Part shown: positions 17,840 through 26,582 of the stretch, piece after piece
Layout of the letters: each line of letters starts with the position of its first letter
Position numbering within the stretch: the stretch's first letter is position 1
Assembly: GCA_028819575.1 (NCBI GenBank)
Contig: JAPPLB010000160.1
Coordinates: 1-46,735, forward strand
Reading direction: 5' to 3'
Length of the DNA: 46,735 nt
Origin: Bryobacterales bacterium
Lineage (GTDB): Bacteria > Acidobacteriota > Terriglobia > Bryobacterales > UBA6623
The notes under the pieces: model-generated
Seen by the model: only the letters and a program-made list of their open reading frames with translations
Told to the model about the DNA's origin: nothing
Databases searched by the model: none
Position numbers and translations under genes: made by a program

Positions 17840-19381
17840 ATGACTGAATTCAAGACGATCGCTGAAACATTGCCGCAGACCCTGCCGCTGGACGAACACA
17901 ACAAGCGGCTCGTGCAGAACGTGCATCCGCCGAACTGGGTGAACCCCAAGACGTCGGGCCGTTACAACCTGGTCGTAATCGGGGCGGGAACCGCGGGCTT
18001 GGTGACGGCGGCGGGCGCAGTCGGCCTTGGTGCGAAGGTCGCTCTCATAGAACGCGCCCTGATGGGCGGCGATTGTCTGAATGTCGGCTGCGTGCCTTCG
18101 AAAGCCCTCCTGCGCTGCGCCCACGCCTACGCGGACGTGCGCGACGCGCACAAATTCGGAGTGGACGTCCCCCGAGGCTTCACGGTGGACTTCCCGGCGG
18201 TCATGGAGCGCATGCGGCGGCTTCGCGCCGGCATCAGCCATCACGATTCGGCAGCCCGGTTTCGTGATCTGGGTGTCGACGTGTTCATGGGCGGCGCAGA
18301 GTTCACCGGACCCAATACGGTCAGAGTCGGTGGAAAGAATCTGGCGTTTTCGAAAGCCTGTATTGCCACCGGAGCACGTGCGGCGGCCCCGCCGGTCCCG
18401 GGTTTGGCCGAGGCAGGGTATTTGACCAACGAGACGGTTTTCTCGCTGACCAGGCTGCCGGATCGCATCGCCGTTATCGGCGCCGGCCCGATCGGTTGCG
18501 AAATGTCGCAGGCGTTCACGCGCTTCGGGTCGGAAGTAACGCTGTTCGAGGCGGCGCCGCAAATTCTGATCCGCGAAGATCAAGACGCCGCCATGTGTGT
18601 CGAGGCGGCCTTGCTGCGAGACGGCCTCAAGATTCGCTGCAGCGCAAAGATCATCGGCGTGCGCAGCGAGGGAGCGGAAAAGATTCTCGAGATCGACGGC
18701 GTCGCCGGACGAGAAGAGTTGCGCGTTGACCAGATCATCGTCGGCGCCGGACGCGCGCCGAATGTCGAAGGTCTGGGCTTGGAGACGGCGGGCATCGAGT
18801 ACGACAAGAGGACAGGCGTCAAAGTCGATGACTTCCTGCGAACGACGAACCGAAACGTATTCGCGGCGGGCGATATCTGCTTTCCTTACAAGTTCACGCA
18901 TACGGCCGATGCGATGGCGCGGATTGTCATCGGCAACGCACTGTTCTTCGGACGCGGCCGTACGAGTGCTCTCACCATCCCCTGGTGCACCTACACCAAC
19001 CCCGAGATCGCTCATGTCGGCCTCTATCCCCATGAGGCCGAGAAGAAAGGCATCAAGGTTCAGACTTTCACGATCTCATTGTCGTCGGTTGACCGGGCCA
19101 TACTCGAGGGCGAGGACGACGGATTCCTAAAGGTACACGTCAAGAAAGGAACGGATCATATTCTTGGGGCAAGCCTTGTGGCTCGCAATGCCGGAGATAT
19201 GATCTCGGAGATATCCCTCGCGATGACGGCAGGGGTGGGACTCGGCACGATCGCGAAGACGATCCATCCCTACCCGACCCAGGGGGAAGTGATCAAGAAG
19301 GCGGCCGATGCCTACAACCGCACTCGCCTTACGCCACGCGTGAAAAGAATTTTCGACACCCTGCTGCGCTGGCGCCGCTGA
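17840..19381 (+). CDS. Mercuric-reductase-like FAD/NAD(P) disulfide oxidoreductase
   Basis: A 513-residue class I pyridine-nucleotide disulfide oxidoreductase, cytoplasmic. Seen: FAD-binding VIGAGTAGLV (about 45-54), redox pair Cys79 and Cys84 in CLNVGCVPSK, NAD(P)-binding VIGAGPIGCE, the FAD ribityl motif FAAGDI, and C-terminal HPYPTQGE with His476 as the catalytic base. It lacks both the N-terminal heavy-metal (HMA) domain and the C-terminal vicinal cysteines of true MerA, so mercury reduction is unlikely. The nearest functional guess is the MerA-like group related to RclA. ATG at 17840 gives a sensible N-terminus (MTEFKTIAETLP); the frame is open upstream but overlaps the TVP38 gene. Probably one operon with the TVP38-DUF547 gene. 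Confidence 0.9.
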   Translation: MTEFKTIAETLPQTLPLDEHNKRLVQNVHPPNWVNPKTSGRYNLVVIGAGTAGLVTAAGAVGLGAKVALIERALMGGDCLNVGCVPSKALLRCAHAYADVRDAHKFGVDVPRGFTVDFPAVMERMRRLRAGISHHDSAARFRDLGVDVFMGGAEFTGPNTVRVGGKNLAFSKACIATGARAAAPPVPGLAEAGYLTNETVFSLTRLPDRIAVIGAGPIGCEMSQAFTRFGSEVTLFEAAPQILIREDQDAAMCVEAALLRDGLKIRCSAKIIGVRSEGAEKILEIDGVAGREELRVDQIIVGAGRAPNVEGLGLETAGIEYDKRTGVKVDDFLRTTNRNVFAAGDICFPYKFTHTADAMARIVIGNALFFGRGRTSALTIPWCTYTNPEIAHVGLYPHEAEKKGIKVQTFTISLSSVDRAILEGEDDGFLKVHVKKGTDHILGASLVARNAGDMISEISLAMTAGVGLGTIAKTIHPYPTQGEVIKKAADAYNRTRLTPRVKRIFDTLLRWRR

Positions 19382-19502
19382 CTCCAACCTCGGAAATTCA
19401 AACTCTTCCGGCGGCGGGCGCCGGCCATCTGCGATTGTCGGCGCAATGTGGGAGGTTCCCCAGGTGAGCAAAGCAGATGCAAAGGAAAAATTACCCTTTC
19501 GC

Positions 19503-19556
19503 TTTGGTACTGAAGCCCTTCAGTCTTTTCTTGCCGCCCCGGCCTGCTTGGCATGA
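19503..19556 (+). repeat. 54-bp hairpin repeat, copy 2
   Basis: Matches 15739-15792 over the full 54 bp. The palindrome ACTGAAGCCCTTCAGT (19509-19524) has one loop change and is followed by CTTTTCTT. It sits 122 bp after the flavoenzyme stop and could end that transcript. Confidence 0.75.
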
Positions 19557-19610
19557 GCACTGAGAAGCAGAAATCCTGGCGTGCATTTCTTCCCACCTGG
19601 GGAAGCGAAG

Positions 19611-19668
19611 CGCCTGCCTGCTGCAGGCAGGCGTGCGGGTCACGAGACACGAAACACGAATCACGGAC
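19611..19668. repeat. Long perfect hairpin plus 7-bp tandem units
   Basis: CGCCTGCCTG (19611-19620) pairs perfectly with CAGGCAGGCG (19624-19633) around a CTG loop. Seven bases on come four 7-bp units CACGAGA, CACGAAA, CACGAAT and CACGGAC (19641-19668). No T-run follows the hairpin, so a simple intrinsic terminator is unlikely. The preceding bases CGTGCGGGTCACGA also occur near 15692. Confidence 0.7.
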
Positions 19669-20095
19669 ATTTATCGGTTTGCCATGGATGCGCAAGAGTG
19701 GCGCCACCGGAAACTGCCTCCAGGACTGCCGCGCCGCCCAGTCACTGCTTTCCTGCGCGCTGTGGGGCGGCTATGGAGCGGCATGAGCGGCAAATTGCCC
19801 CTGAGCCGGTGTCTGGCACTTCTTCCGCCGTTCACGGTCGCTTCACGACGGGCGCCGTTCACCGCAGCCCCCGTGCCCTTCCGGAGTTCTTCGAAGAAAG
19901 CGCCGAAGGCCTGGAGCTGTGGTCGCCGGAGCCGGCAGCCAGGAAGGCTGTCTATCAGTGCCTTGCTCTGATCCTGACCGGGCCGCGACGGGTCGGCAAG
20001 ACAATCACGGACCTGCTCGCAGCGAGAATCAGTCCCGGTTCATGACGTTTTTCCCCGCCGGTACCGAGTCCTTCGAAGCTCGAACGGCTTGCCGG

Positions 20096-22477
20096 CTACG
20101 GTTCGGGCCAGTCGAGGTGCTTGTGGAGGAAGCGGAAGGTGTCGTCGCCGAGGATAGTGTGTCCGCCGTTGAAGAATTGGATGTGGGCCCGGTCGGGGAT
20201 GCCCAACTGGGCGTAGAGGCGGCGGACCTTGGCGTACTCACCCGCAATCCATCGGTCCATGCCCACGCCGTCGTGATGGCCGCGCTCGACCATGAAGGGC
20301 CGGGGGACCATCAGATAGGCCTTTTCGGCATGGCCGAAGGTGTTGCCGAGGTTGAAGTAGGGCACCTCCCAGGTCGGATAATACATGTAGCTGTAGCCCC
20401 GATCGACGGCCGTCAGCTTGTGAATGTCTTCGTTGAAGTTGGCGGAGCAGATCGATAGCGCGTAGCCTTCGAGAAGCGGAGGAACGATCATCGCCGTCGT
20501 TCCACCGTAGCTGAGGCCGTAGAATCCGACTCTTTCTGCGTCGACAAACGGCAGCGAACCGAGCCAGTTCAAAATCTGCTGGTGCTGCGCGGTGATGAAC
20601 GAGAACATCGTCAGCTTCAGGGCTTTGGCCTTCTTGTCGAGCCAGCGAAAGCGGTCGGTGTGGCGGTAGAAGTTGTGCGGAGCGAAAACGACAAAGCCGC
20701 GTTCGGCCAGCCGGGCGGCGAAGTTGTGGTAGGCGGGGTCGTTGCCTTCGACGACGTGCCGCGGCAGCCCGTTGTAGCCGTGCTGGGTGACGACGACGGG
20801 GCGGCGCTCGCCGGGCTTGAGGTTCTTCGGAACCAGAAGGATGCCCCAGGCAAAGACATCCGGTAGAACGTCGAGAACGACCTCGTGACCGGTCCAGTTC
20901 TCGTTGTCGTAGATTTGCCGCGACCGGGGGTTGGGCGGCAGCAGAGGATCTTCGATGCGGCCCTTCACTTCGTCATGGAGATGGTCGCGAAACCGCCGAG
21001 ACGCCTTCGCGAACTGTTCGGCTGACAATGTATCCGCCCGCAGAACGAGGGAGGGCGGTATTTGGGCCAACTCGGGCATCGCTGCGTTCATATAGAAACC
21101 GTCGCGAACATAACCCGAAGCGGTGACAAGTTCCTGTAGCCTTGTTTCCAGTTCCTTCACCTGACGGTGCTGTCTCGGTTTCGGGCCGAATCCACGGCGC
21201 CGATCCTTTGGGGTTTCGGATGGCCGCTGAAGGGGCGTTCGAACGTCGAGCAAAGTTGATAACTCGTCGAGTGCATCCGGCGAGCCCGGCCCCGTGACCG
21301 TGCCGCCGGGGCCGTTGACCAACAGCCTGGGCTGGAAACCCTCGGGGACAAGGGTTTCGATACGCTTGAACTCGGCTTCCACCGAACGGAACGAGGGAGT
21401 CGTGATCGCCCCCGGCGCAGCGGCTTTGCGCCAGCCTTCGGGAGCCTCGGGCGGCCCGTCAAAGACGGGGGCGGCGGCGTGTTCAACCACCAGACCCCGC
21501 GGCGCGATCAGGCTGGCAATCTCGGCGTCGCCGAACTCTCGCAAGAGCCCCCACACGGTCCGATCGAGGGGCTCTTCCCAGACGCGTTGACGCGACGAGA
21601 AGTAGCCACTGACGAGAGCGGCGTCGATGCGCGTGTCGACCGCGGCGGCGTACAGAGCTGCGAGCCCCCCTTCCCCGTAACCGGCGAGACCCATCCTGGC
21701 GGCGCCGCGCCGCTGCTCGAACCAGTCGATGACCGAGAGGACTTTTTGCACGTCGTAGCCGACGATGTGACGGCCCATGACGAACGCCTGGCGATAGATC
21801 CACTCGCGGTGCGGCAGGTTGGTGAAATTGACATCTTGGTGGCCGGAAACTTCGGCTGCACGGTCGATGAGCAGCGGCGCGACGACTTCGAAGCCGTTCT
21901 CGGCAAGAATGCGGGCGAATTGCCCTTCCGGCGGCAGACCTGGCGCGAGGCCGGCGATCATTTCCGGGGTCTGATCGGCGTCGGGGATGGCGACGACGTG
22001 TCCGGCCGGCTCACGGCGGGGTTCGATCAGCAGCCCTTCGCCGGTAACGCTTTCGACCACCGGCCAACGAACCTGGAATACGCGAAACGACGGGGTCTCG
22101 GCGACCAGGGACGGGTTGTCGTCGTCGCCATAGCGCTCCATCGACGGCGGGACTCGTTCGTCGACAAGGCCGATGATCGTGCGAAATCGGCGGCGGTTCG
22201 GTTCGACGGATCTTTCATACGCAGCCGTCGAGGAGAAGTCACGAGACCAATACCGTCCGCGCACCTCGACCGACGCCGCCAACTTGCGGTCGATGTAGAC
22301 ATGCAGGCCGTCGAGCATCTTTTCATCGATCGGCCCTTGCCAATCGAGAGGCTGCGTGTTTTCGAGGGTGGCGGTCTGAGCAAGTCCCAGGCCCGCCGCG
22401 ACAAGACAGAGGATCACCGCAAGTGGAGCCATGCGAAGCACGGAGCGGGACAGAGGTTTCTTCCCCATTTGCGTCAT
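20096..22477 (-). CDS. Exported protein with two alpha/beta-hydrolase domains
   Basis: A 793-residue exported protein (signal peptide about 1-34, ending GLGLAQ). Two alpha/beta-hydrolase modules are visible. The first (about 150-330) has the elbow GYGEGG with Gly268 where the nucleophile should be. The second (about 540-790) has an intact GLSYGG elbow with Ser656, an oxyanion region TQHGYN, and a late GGHT with the likely catalytic His. The second module resembles acetyl-xylan-esterase/dienelactone-hydrolase proteins common in Acidobacteriota and Planctomycetes. The likely role is removal of acyl groups from a polymer outside the cytoplasm. ATG follows directly on the stop of the deacetylase gene (TGAATG), so translation is coupled. 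It is the last gene of a three-gene operon. Confidence 0.88.
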   Translation of the reverse strand: MTQMGKKPLSRSVLRMAPLAVILCLVAAGLGLAQTATLENTQPLDWQGPIDEKMLDGLHVYIDRKLAASVEVRGRYWSRDFSSTAAYERSVEPNRRRFRTIIGLVDERVPPSMERYGDDDNPSLVAETPSFRVFQVRWPVVESVTGEGLLIEPRREPAGHVVAIPDADQTPEMIAGLAPGLPPEGQFARILAENGFEVVAPLLIDRAAEVSGHQDVNFTNLPHREWIYRQAFVMGRHIVGYDVQKVLSVIDWFEQRRGAARMGLAGYGEGGLAALYAAAVDTRIDAALVSGYFSSRQRVWEEPLDRTVWGLLREFGDAEIASLIAPRGLVVEHAAAPVFDGPPEAPEGWRKAAAPGAITTPSFRSVEAEFKRIETLVPEGFQPRLLVNGPGGTVTGPGSPDALDELSTLLDVRTPLQRPSETPKDRRRGFGPKPRQHRQVKELETRLQELVTASGYVRDGFYMNAAMPELAQIPPSLVLRADTLSAEQFAKASRRFRDHLHDEVKGRIEDPLLPPNPRSRQIYDNENWTGHEVVLDVLPDVFAWGILLVPKNLKPGERRPVVVTQHGYNGLPRHVVEGNDPAYHNFAARLAERGFVVFAPHNFYRHTDRFRWLDKKAKALKLTMFSFITAQHQQILNWLGSLPFVDAERVGFYGLSYGGTTAMIVPPLLEGYALSICSANFNEDIHKLTAVDRGYSYMYYPTWEVPYFNLGNTFGHAEKAYLMVPRPFMVERGHHDGVGMDRWIAGEYAKVRRLYAQLGIPDRAHIQFFNGGHTILGDDTFRFLHKHLDWPEP

Positions 22478-23503
22478 TCAGGCTGATTGAGCCCGGACGC
22501 GCCGGGCAATCTGGTTGAGGTCCACCAGGGCGGCGCGGCCGCCCGACTTGCGAACCAGTTCGCAGATCAGCTCGACGGCGCGGAACTCCGGGTCCATGGC
22601 GTACAGGCAGGATGGATGGCTCAGGAAGTCGAAAACGGCGCGATTTTCGATCGCCCAGGTGACAGCGCGCCGAATGGCTTCGAGAAACCAATCCAATTTC
22701 CAGCGTCCGTTGCGGAACGCCCAGACATCGCTGATGGGACTCATCGGGATCTCCACCAGTCCCGTCGGGTAGACAAACGGCTGCGCTTCCGCCTGGGCGG
22801 CCACGATGGCGTCGTAGATCGATGGGCCGGGTTCCACGCCGATTTCCGCCATCGCGTGCCGGGGGTACTTGCCGCTGACCCATCGGAAGCCGAGGTCAAG
22901 CAGCAAGCGTTGCACGTCGGGACGACCGCTGAGTCCGTGAGCGAAGCCTCCGGGCGTACGGAACCCATCGGGCGTAATGCCGAGGCGGGCTTTCATGGCC
23001 CTTGAACACTTGCTGATGTTGTCGCGAATGACGTCCCGGACCGCGCGGTCTTCGATCAGCCACGGCGCGCGCCGAAAGAGAAACTGGACCTCCTCGTGCT
23101 TGCGCGCCAGGACATAGACATGGTCGTAGGTATGGTTCCCGACGGGGTGGCCCGCCGCGACGATCCCTTTCAGCCACTCTACGCTTTCGTGTTCGAAGAC
23201 CTGCCCCACCGCGAAGTTGTGCAGCACGCCGCCGTAGGATTTCACCCTGCGGCAAGCCTCGACCGTATAGCCTTTGGCTTCGTCGTTGAGGTTGCCCTTT
23301 TCGTAGTCCCAGTGCGTCATCTCCCATGTCGGGAAGTTGCGCAGCATCTCGAGATCAAGGGTGATGGCGATAAGCGCTTTGCCTTGGAGTTCGCGGTCCT
23401 TCTCGGCGGCTTGAAGCGCAGCCGTGGCGCCGGCCGCCGCACCCAAGAGGAACCTGCGCCGGCTGAGTCCGCAGGCTCGGTGTTCGGGATCGGAGAGAGT
23501 CAT
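22478..23503 (-). CDS. Tat-exported polysaccharide deacetylase-like protein (NodB fold)
   Basis: A 341-residue protein. The N-terminus has a twin-arginine signal (SRRRFLLGAAAG, residues 14-25). The NodB fold follows: a TLDLE motif (Asp50, Glu52) stands where TFDDG is usual, HTYDH supplies the metal-binding histidines His124 and His128, and a late FLSHPS supplies the distal His. The canonical second Asp of motif 1 is replaced by Glu, which may still bind metal. CE4-type enzymes remove acetyl groups from amino sugars or xylan; the substrate is unknown. ATG at 23503 is chosen because it gives a correct Tat signal and sits 4 bp after the upstream stop; the open frame running up to 23719 overlaps the upstream gene. 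Confidence 0.88.
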   Translation of the reverse strand: MTLSDPEHRACGLSRRRFLLGAAAGATAALQAAEKDRELQGKALIAITLDLEMLRNFPTWEMTHWDYEKGNLNDEAKGYTVEACRRVKSYGGVLHNFAVGQVFEHESVEWLKGIVAAGHPVGNHTYDHVYVLARKHEEVQFLFRRAPWLIEDRAVRDVIRDNISKCSRAMKARLGITPDGFRTPGGFAHGLSGRPDVQRLLLDLGFRWVSGKYPRHAMAEIGVEPGPSIYDAIVAAQAEAQPFVYPTGLVEIPMSPISDVWAFRNGRWKLDWFLEAIRRAVTWAIENRAVFDFLSHPSCLYAMDPEFRAVELICELVRKSGGRAALVDLNQIARRVRAQSA

Positions 23504-23507
23504 GGGA

Positions 23508-26500
23508 TCAGGGGGCATCCTTCTGGAGATAGCTGAACAGATCTCGCACCTCTTGCGTGTCGAGCCGGTCGAGCAGATTTTCAGGCATGATCGACTCGGG
23601 CGCAATTTCCATCGATCTGATGTCGCTTCGGGCGATCCGGGTCTTCTGGTGAGTGCTGTCGATAAGGGTAACGCCTGCCGCATCTTCTTGCTCCACGATG
23701 CCGCGCACGGTGCGGCCACTCTGTGTGCGGACGGTGTAGGTCAAGTATCCCGTCCGCACCGTGGCGCTGGGGTCAACGAGCGCTGCGAGCAAAGCGGCCC
23801 GGTCGCTGCGGTTGGCGTCGGTCAGGTCGTTTCCGAGCGTGCCTCCTTCGCCGAACAGTCGGTGGCAGCTCGCGCAGTGCTCGATGAAAAGAAGCTGTCC
23901 GCGCCGCGGGTCGCCCTCGCCGGTATTGAGGTCGTTGCGGTAGCGCCGCATCACGGCCAGCTTTTCTTCCGTGCTGCCCGGACGGATGTTGCCCCAGTGC
24001 CTGCGGACGAGGGCGTCGATCGCTTCGTCGCGAAAGAGAGGAAGCTGGCGCAACTCCGTGACGGCGACATCGGCGGCGGGAATGACGTCCTGGTCAACGG
24101 CCTCGAGAAACGCACCGGCGGTGGAGCGCCGGCTCAGGAGAATGCCGCGGATTTTTTCCTTCTCCGCCGACAACACTTGCGGGTAGGAATTCAGCAGCCG
24201 CTCTGAAACCTCGTCCGATTCGAAACGGGCCAGAACATCGAGCGCCCGCAGACGAACGGTGGGATTGGATTGGAGATCGAGCTGGGCCAAGACGGCGCGG
24301 ATGCAGTCGGGGCGACCGAGATCGCGAACAAGATCGAGCAGGGCCACGCGGCGGTCCTCATGGGTGTCGGATTCCTCGAGGCCGCTCAAGATCGCCCGAT
24401 AGGCCTCGTCAATGCCGGCCCGGACGGCAAGCCGGGTGCGATCGAGACTCCGCGGCCTGGCGGTCCAGGTCTCCCGAATCCAGCGCCTCAGCGGGGAGGC
24501 AATCTCCTGGAATGGCCTTCTCGGGCCGAATACGGGGTCGCCCTTCACCGCGGCGACCTCTTCGAAAAGTCCTCCCTGCCCCAGACCGGACAGCGTGGCG
24601 CCCCGCTCGGCGAGGCCCTGATCGAGCGCCAGCACGGCGGTTTCGAGATGGGCAGCAGGGGCGGCGCGCGCCAGTTCCAGCGCGGCGTCGTACCCTGCGG
24701 CTGTCCCTTCCGCGGCGTAGCGGCGGATGAGCCGCAGCACGTTGTCCCGCTTCATCGAAGGATTCCATGTTCCAGGCTGCGTGAAGAGCCTCACCAGTTC
24801 GCCGCTGTCGGACAGGGCTTTGCTTTCAAGCGCCCACCAGATCAGCAACGGCACGTGCGGGTCCCGGGCATCGAGTTCACGCTCCAGCAAAGCCGAAAGC
24901 ATGGGCAAGGCGACACGTCCTGGGAGCCGCTTGGCGCTGGCGGCAAGCTGGCTCCGAACCACCACGCTCGGGTCCCTCCTGGCCAGCACGGAGAGTTGTT
25001 CCGCAAGAGGCGGCGCGGCGTCGCGCCGGTCCCCCAGCAGGCGCACCGTCCAGGCGCGGACGTATTCCGCCGGGTGGCTCAGGAGGTCCGCAGCCACATC
25101 GTCGTCCAGGCCGCCGCTGACATGGAGCGCCCACAGATTTTGGAGAGCCAGGCTCTCGTTCCCGGCCTCGACGATACCGTTTCGCAAGTCTTCGTGAATG
25201 TCCTTGTCGCGTCGGTGAGCCAGAATTCGCCGCGCCTGGAAGGCGTGCCAGCCATTCGGATTTCTCAGGCGATCGACCAGTTCGGCGCTCGACAGCCGTT
25301 CCAAGTCAATATTCCTTGCGGGCTTCGCGTTCTTCGCCTCGATCTTGTAAACCCGCCCGTTCGAGCGGTCCCACTCGGCGTCCGGATCGGGATGAGCGGT
25401 CCGCTTGTCATGGAAATCACTGATGTACATCGAGCCATCGGGGCCGAGCGCCAGGTCCGTAGGAGAGAACCACGTGTCGTTGGAGTCGAGCAGCGTCCCC
25501 ACCTGCCGGGCTTCGAACGTCGAGCCGCGCGGCTTCACTCGCCACCAGGAAGCGGAGTGTCCCAGGAAGTTGGCTCCGATGAAACTTTGATGGAACGTCT
25601 GCGGGAAGACGTCGGCATCGTAGATAGTGCCGCCCACAACGAGATGGCCGCCGGTGACGCCGCTGTGCTTGACATGCCCGAAGAATCCGTAGGTATGGAG
25701 GTTGTGCAGCGGCCCGTGCTTGCCGAAGCTCTTGCGGTAATAGCCGCCCTGTACCGCATGCCAGAACAGGGCTCCTCCGTTGGAGCTGTAGAAGAGGTTC
25801 CCCTTGCGGTCGAAGGTCAGCCCGTAGATGTTCCCTCCCCCTTCCGCGAACAGTTCGAACTCTTTGGTGAGCGGATGGTAGCGCCAGACGCCCTGCTGGA
25901 ACTCGATCCCGCGAATGTTACACGTGCTGGTGCTGCCGTTGAGGCCGTAGAGCCACCCGTCCGGCCCCCAGGTGAGGTGGTTTGCGACTGACTGCGTATC
26001 CTGCATCCCGAAACCCTTGAGCAAGACCTCGGGGTCGGAGTCCGGTACGTCGTCGCGGTTGCGGTCCGGGTAGAAAAGCAGATAGGGAAGCTGCAGGACG
26101 AATACGCCGCCGTGGCCGAAAGCGAGCCCGGTGGCGATGTTGAGTCCGCTGACAAAGTCCTTGAACTGGTCGGCCCGGCCGTCGCCGTCGGTGTCTTCCA
26201 GAATGGTGATGCGGTCCGCCCCGCGAGGTCCGTCGGGAGGAGGCTCGGGGACGCGGTCGTATGCCGTGCGCGACCAACGGTCGATCTTCGCTCTCTTCAG
26301 TCCGGCGGGATTGGGGTACTGCAGGTATTGGATGACCCACAGGCGGCCGCGCTCATCGCACTTGACCAGACTCGGCTGCCTTACTTCGGGCTCTGAAGCG
26401 AACAGCTTCACGCGAAGGCCCTCGGCTACGTCCATCTTCTGAGCCGCCGTTTCCGGCGAGTACCCCTGGGAGAAAGCCGGCAAGGCCGAGCAAAGCAGGA

Positions 26501-26582
26501 CCAGGGACAGGGCGGCGAGATCGAACACCAAAAGAGGGCCGGTGTGTGGTTTTGATCGGTTACGCTGCTTCACGCTCATCAC
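23508..26582 (-). CDS. Exported dehydrogenase with HEAT-like repeats and c-type haem domain
   Basis: A 1,024-residue exported protein (signal about 1-39, ending ALPAFSQ). Residues 45-420 form a propeller of the TIGR02604 membrane-bound-dehydrogenase type, with EDTDGDGRAD and DRNRDDVPD acidic turns, YGLNGS and GPDGSMYISD. Residues 440-860 are HEAT-like alpha repeats. Residues 880-1020 form the TIGR02603 putative haem-binding domain with Cys903-Ala-Ser-Cys906-His907. Such proteins are frequent in Planctomycetes, Verrucomicrobia and Acidobacteriota and are thought to oxidise sugars or related polyols in the periplasm, passing electrons to the respiratory chain; this is inference from the family. 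It heads the operon with the deacetylase and double hydrolase. GTG (26582) and ATG (26579) are equally possible starts. Confidence 0.92.
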   Translation of the reverse strand: MMSVKQRNRSKPHTGPLLVFDLAALSLVLLCSALPAFSQGYSPETAAQKMDVAEGLRVKLFASEPEVRQPSLVKCDERGRLWVIQYLQYPNPAGLKRAKIDRWSRTAYDRVPEPPPDGPRGADRITILEDTDGDGRADQFKDFVSGLNIATGLAFGHGGVFVLQLPYLLFYPDRNRDDVPDSDPEVLLKGFGMQDTQSVANHLTWGPDGWLYGLNGSTSTCNIRGIEFQQGVWRYHPLTKEFELFAEGGGNIYGLTFDRKGNLFYSSNGGALFWHAVQGGYYRKSFGKHGPLHNLHTYGFFGHVKHSGVTGGHLVVGGTIYDADVFPQTFHQSFIGANFLGHSASWWRVKPRGSTFEARQVGTLLDSNDTWFSPTDLALGPDGSMYISDFHDKRTAHPDPDAEWDRSNGRVYKIEAKNAKPARNIDLERLSSAELVDRLRNPNGWHAFQARRILAHRRDKDIHEDLRNGIVEAGNESLALQNLWALHVSGGLDDDVAADLLSHPAEYVRAWTVRLLGDRRDAAPPLAEQLSVLARRDPSVVVRSQLAASAKRLPGRVALPMLSALLERELDARDPHVPLLIWWALESKALSDSGELVRLFTQPGTWNPSMKRDNVLRLIRRYAAEGTAAGYDAALELARAAPAAHLETAVLALDQGLAERGATLSGLGQGGLFEEVAAVKGDPVFGPRRPFQEIASPLRRWIRETWTARPRSLDRTRLAVRAGIDEAYRAILSGLEESDTHEDRRVALLDLVRDLGRPDCIRAVLAQLDLQSNPTVRLRALDVLARFESDEVSERLLNSYPQVLSAEKEKIRGILLSRRSTAGAFLEAVDQDVIPAADVAVTELRQLPLFRDEAIDALVRRHWGNIRPGSTEEKLAVMRRYRNDLNTGEGDPRRGQLLFIEHCASCHRLFGEGGTLGNDLTDANRSDRAALLAALVDPSATVRTGYLTYTVRTQSGRTVRGIVEQEDAAGVTLIDSTHQKTRIARSDIRSMEIAPESIMPENLLDRLDTQEVRDLFSYLQKDAP

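Larger units (their letters stand above)
19382..20095. other. 0.7-kb region without a supported gene
   Basis: Holds the second 54-bp hairpin repeat (19503-19556), a perfect long hairpin (19611-19633) and four 7-bp CACGAAA-like units (19641-19668). From 19680 to 20045 several frames are open at once and none looks clearly coding. One of them includes the string LPEFFEESAEGLELWS, which could be a gene remnant, but I recognise no family. The operon on the minus strand ends at 20096. Confidence 0.6.

Noticed and set aside
17831-19033. 400-codon minus-strand frame opposite the flavoenzyme
   Set aside because: It is antisense to intact FAD/NAD motifs and a CLNVGC redox site, and has no domain-like pattern of its own.
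17840-19381. Calling the flavoenzyme a mercuric reductase
   Set aside because: It lacks the HMA domain and the C-terminal cysteine pair needed to bind and reduce mercury, and no mer genes are nearby.
19581-20045. 154-codon plus-strand frame in the 19.4-20.1 kb gap
   Set aside because: It runs through the long hairpin and 7-bp units, three frames are open together, and there is no ribosome-binding site. It is kept only as a possible relic note.
24270-25991. 573-codon plus-strand frame opposite the haem-binding dehydrogenase
   Set aside because: It mirrors a full-length gene with clear TIGR02604 and CxxCH features. The long antisense frame is an effect of GC-rich codon use.
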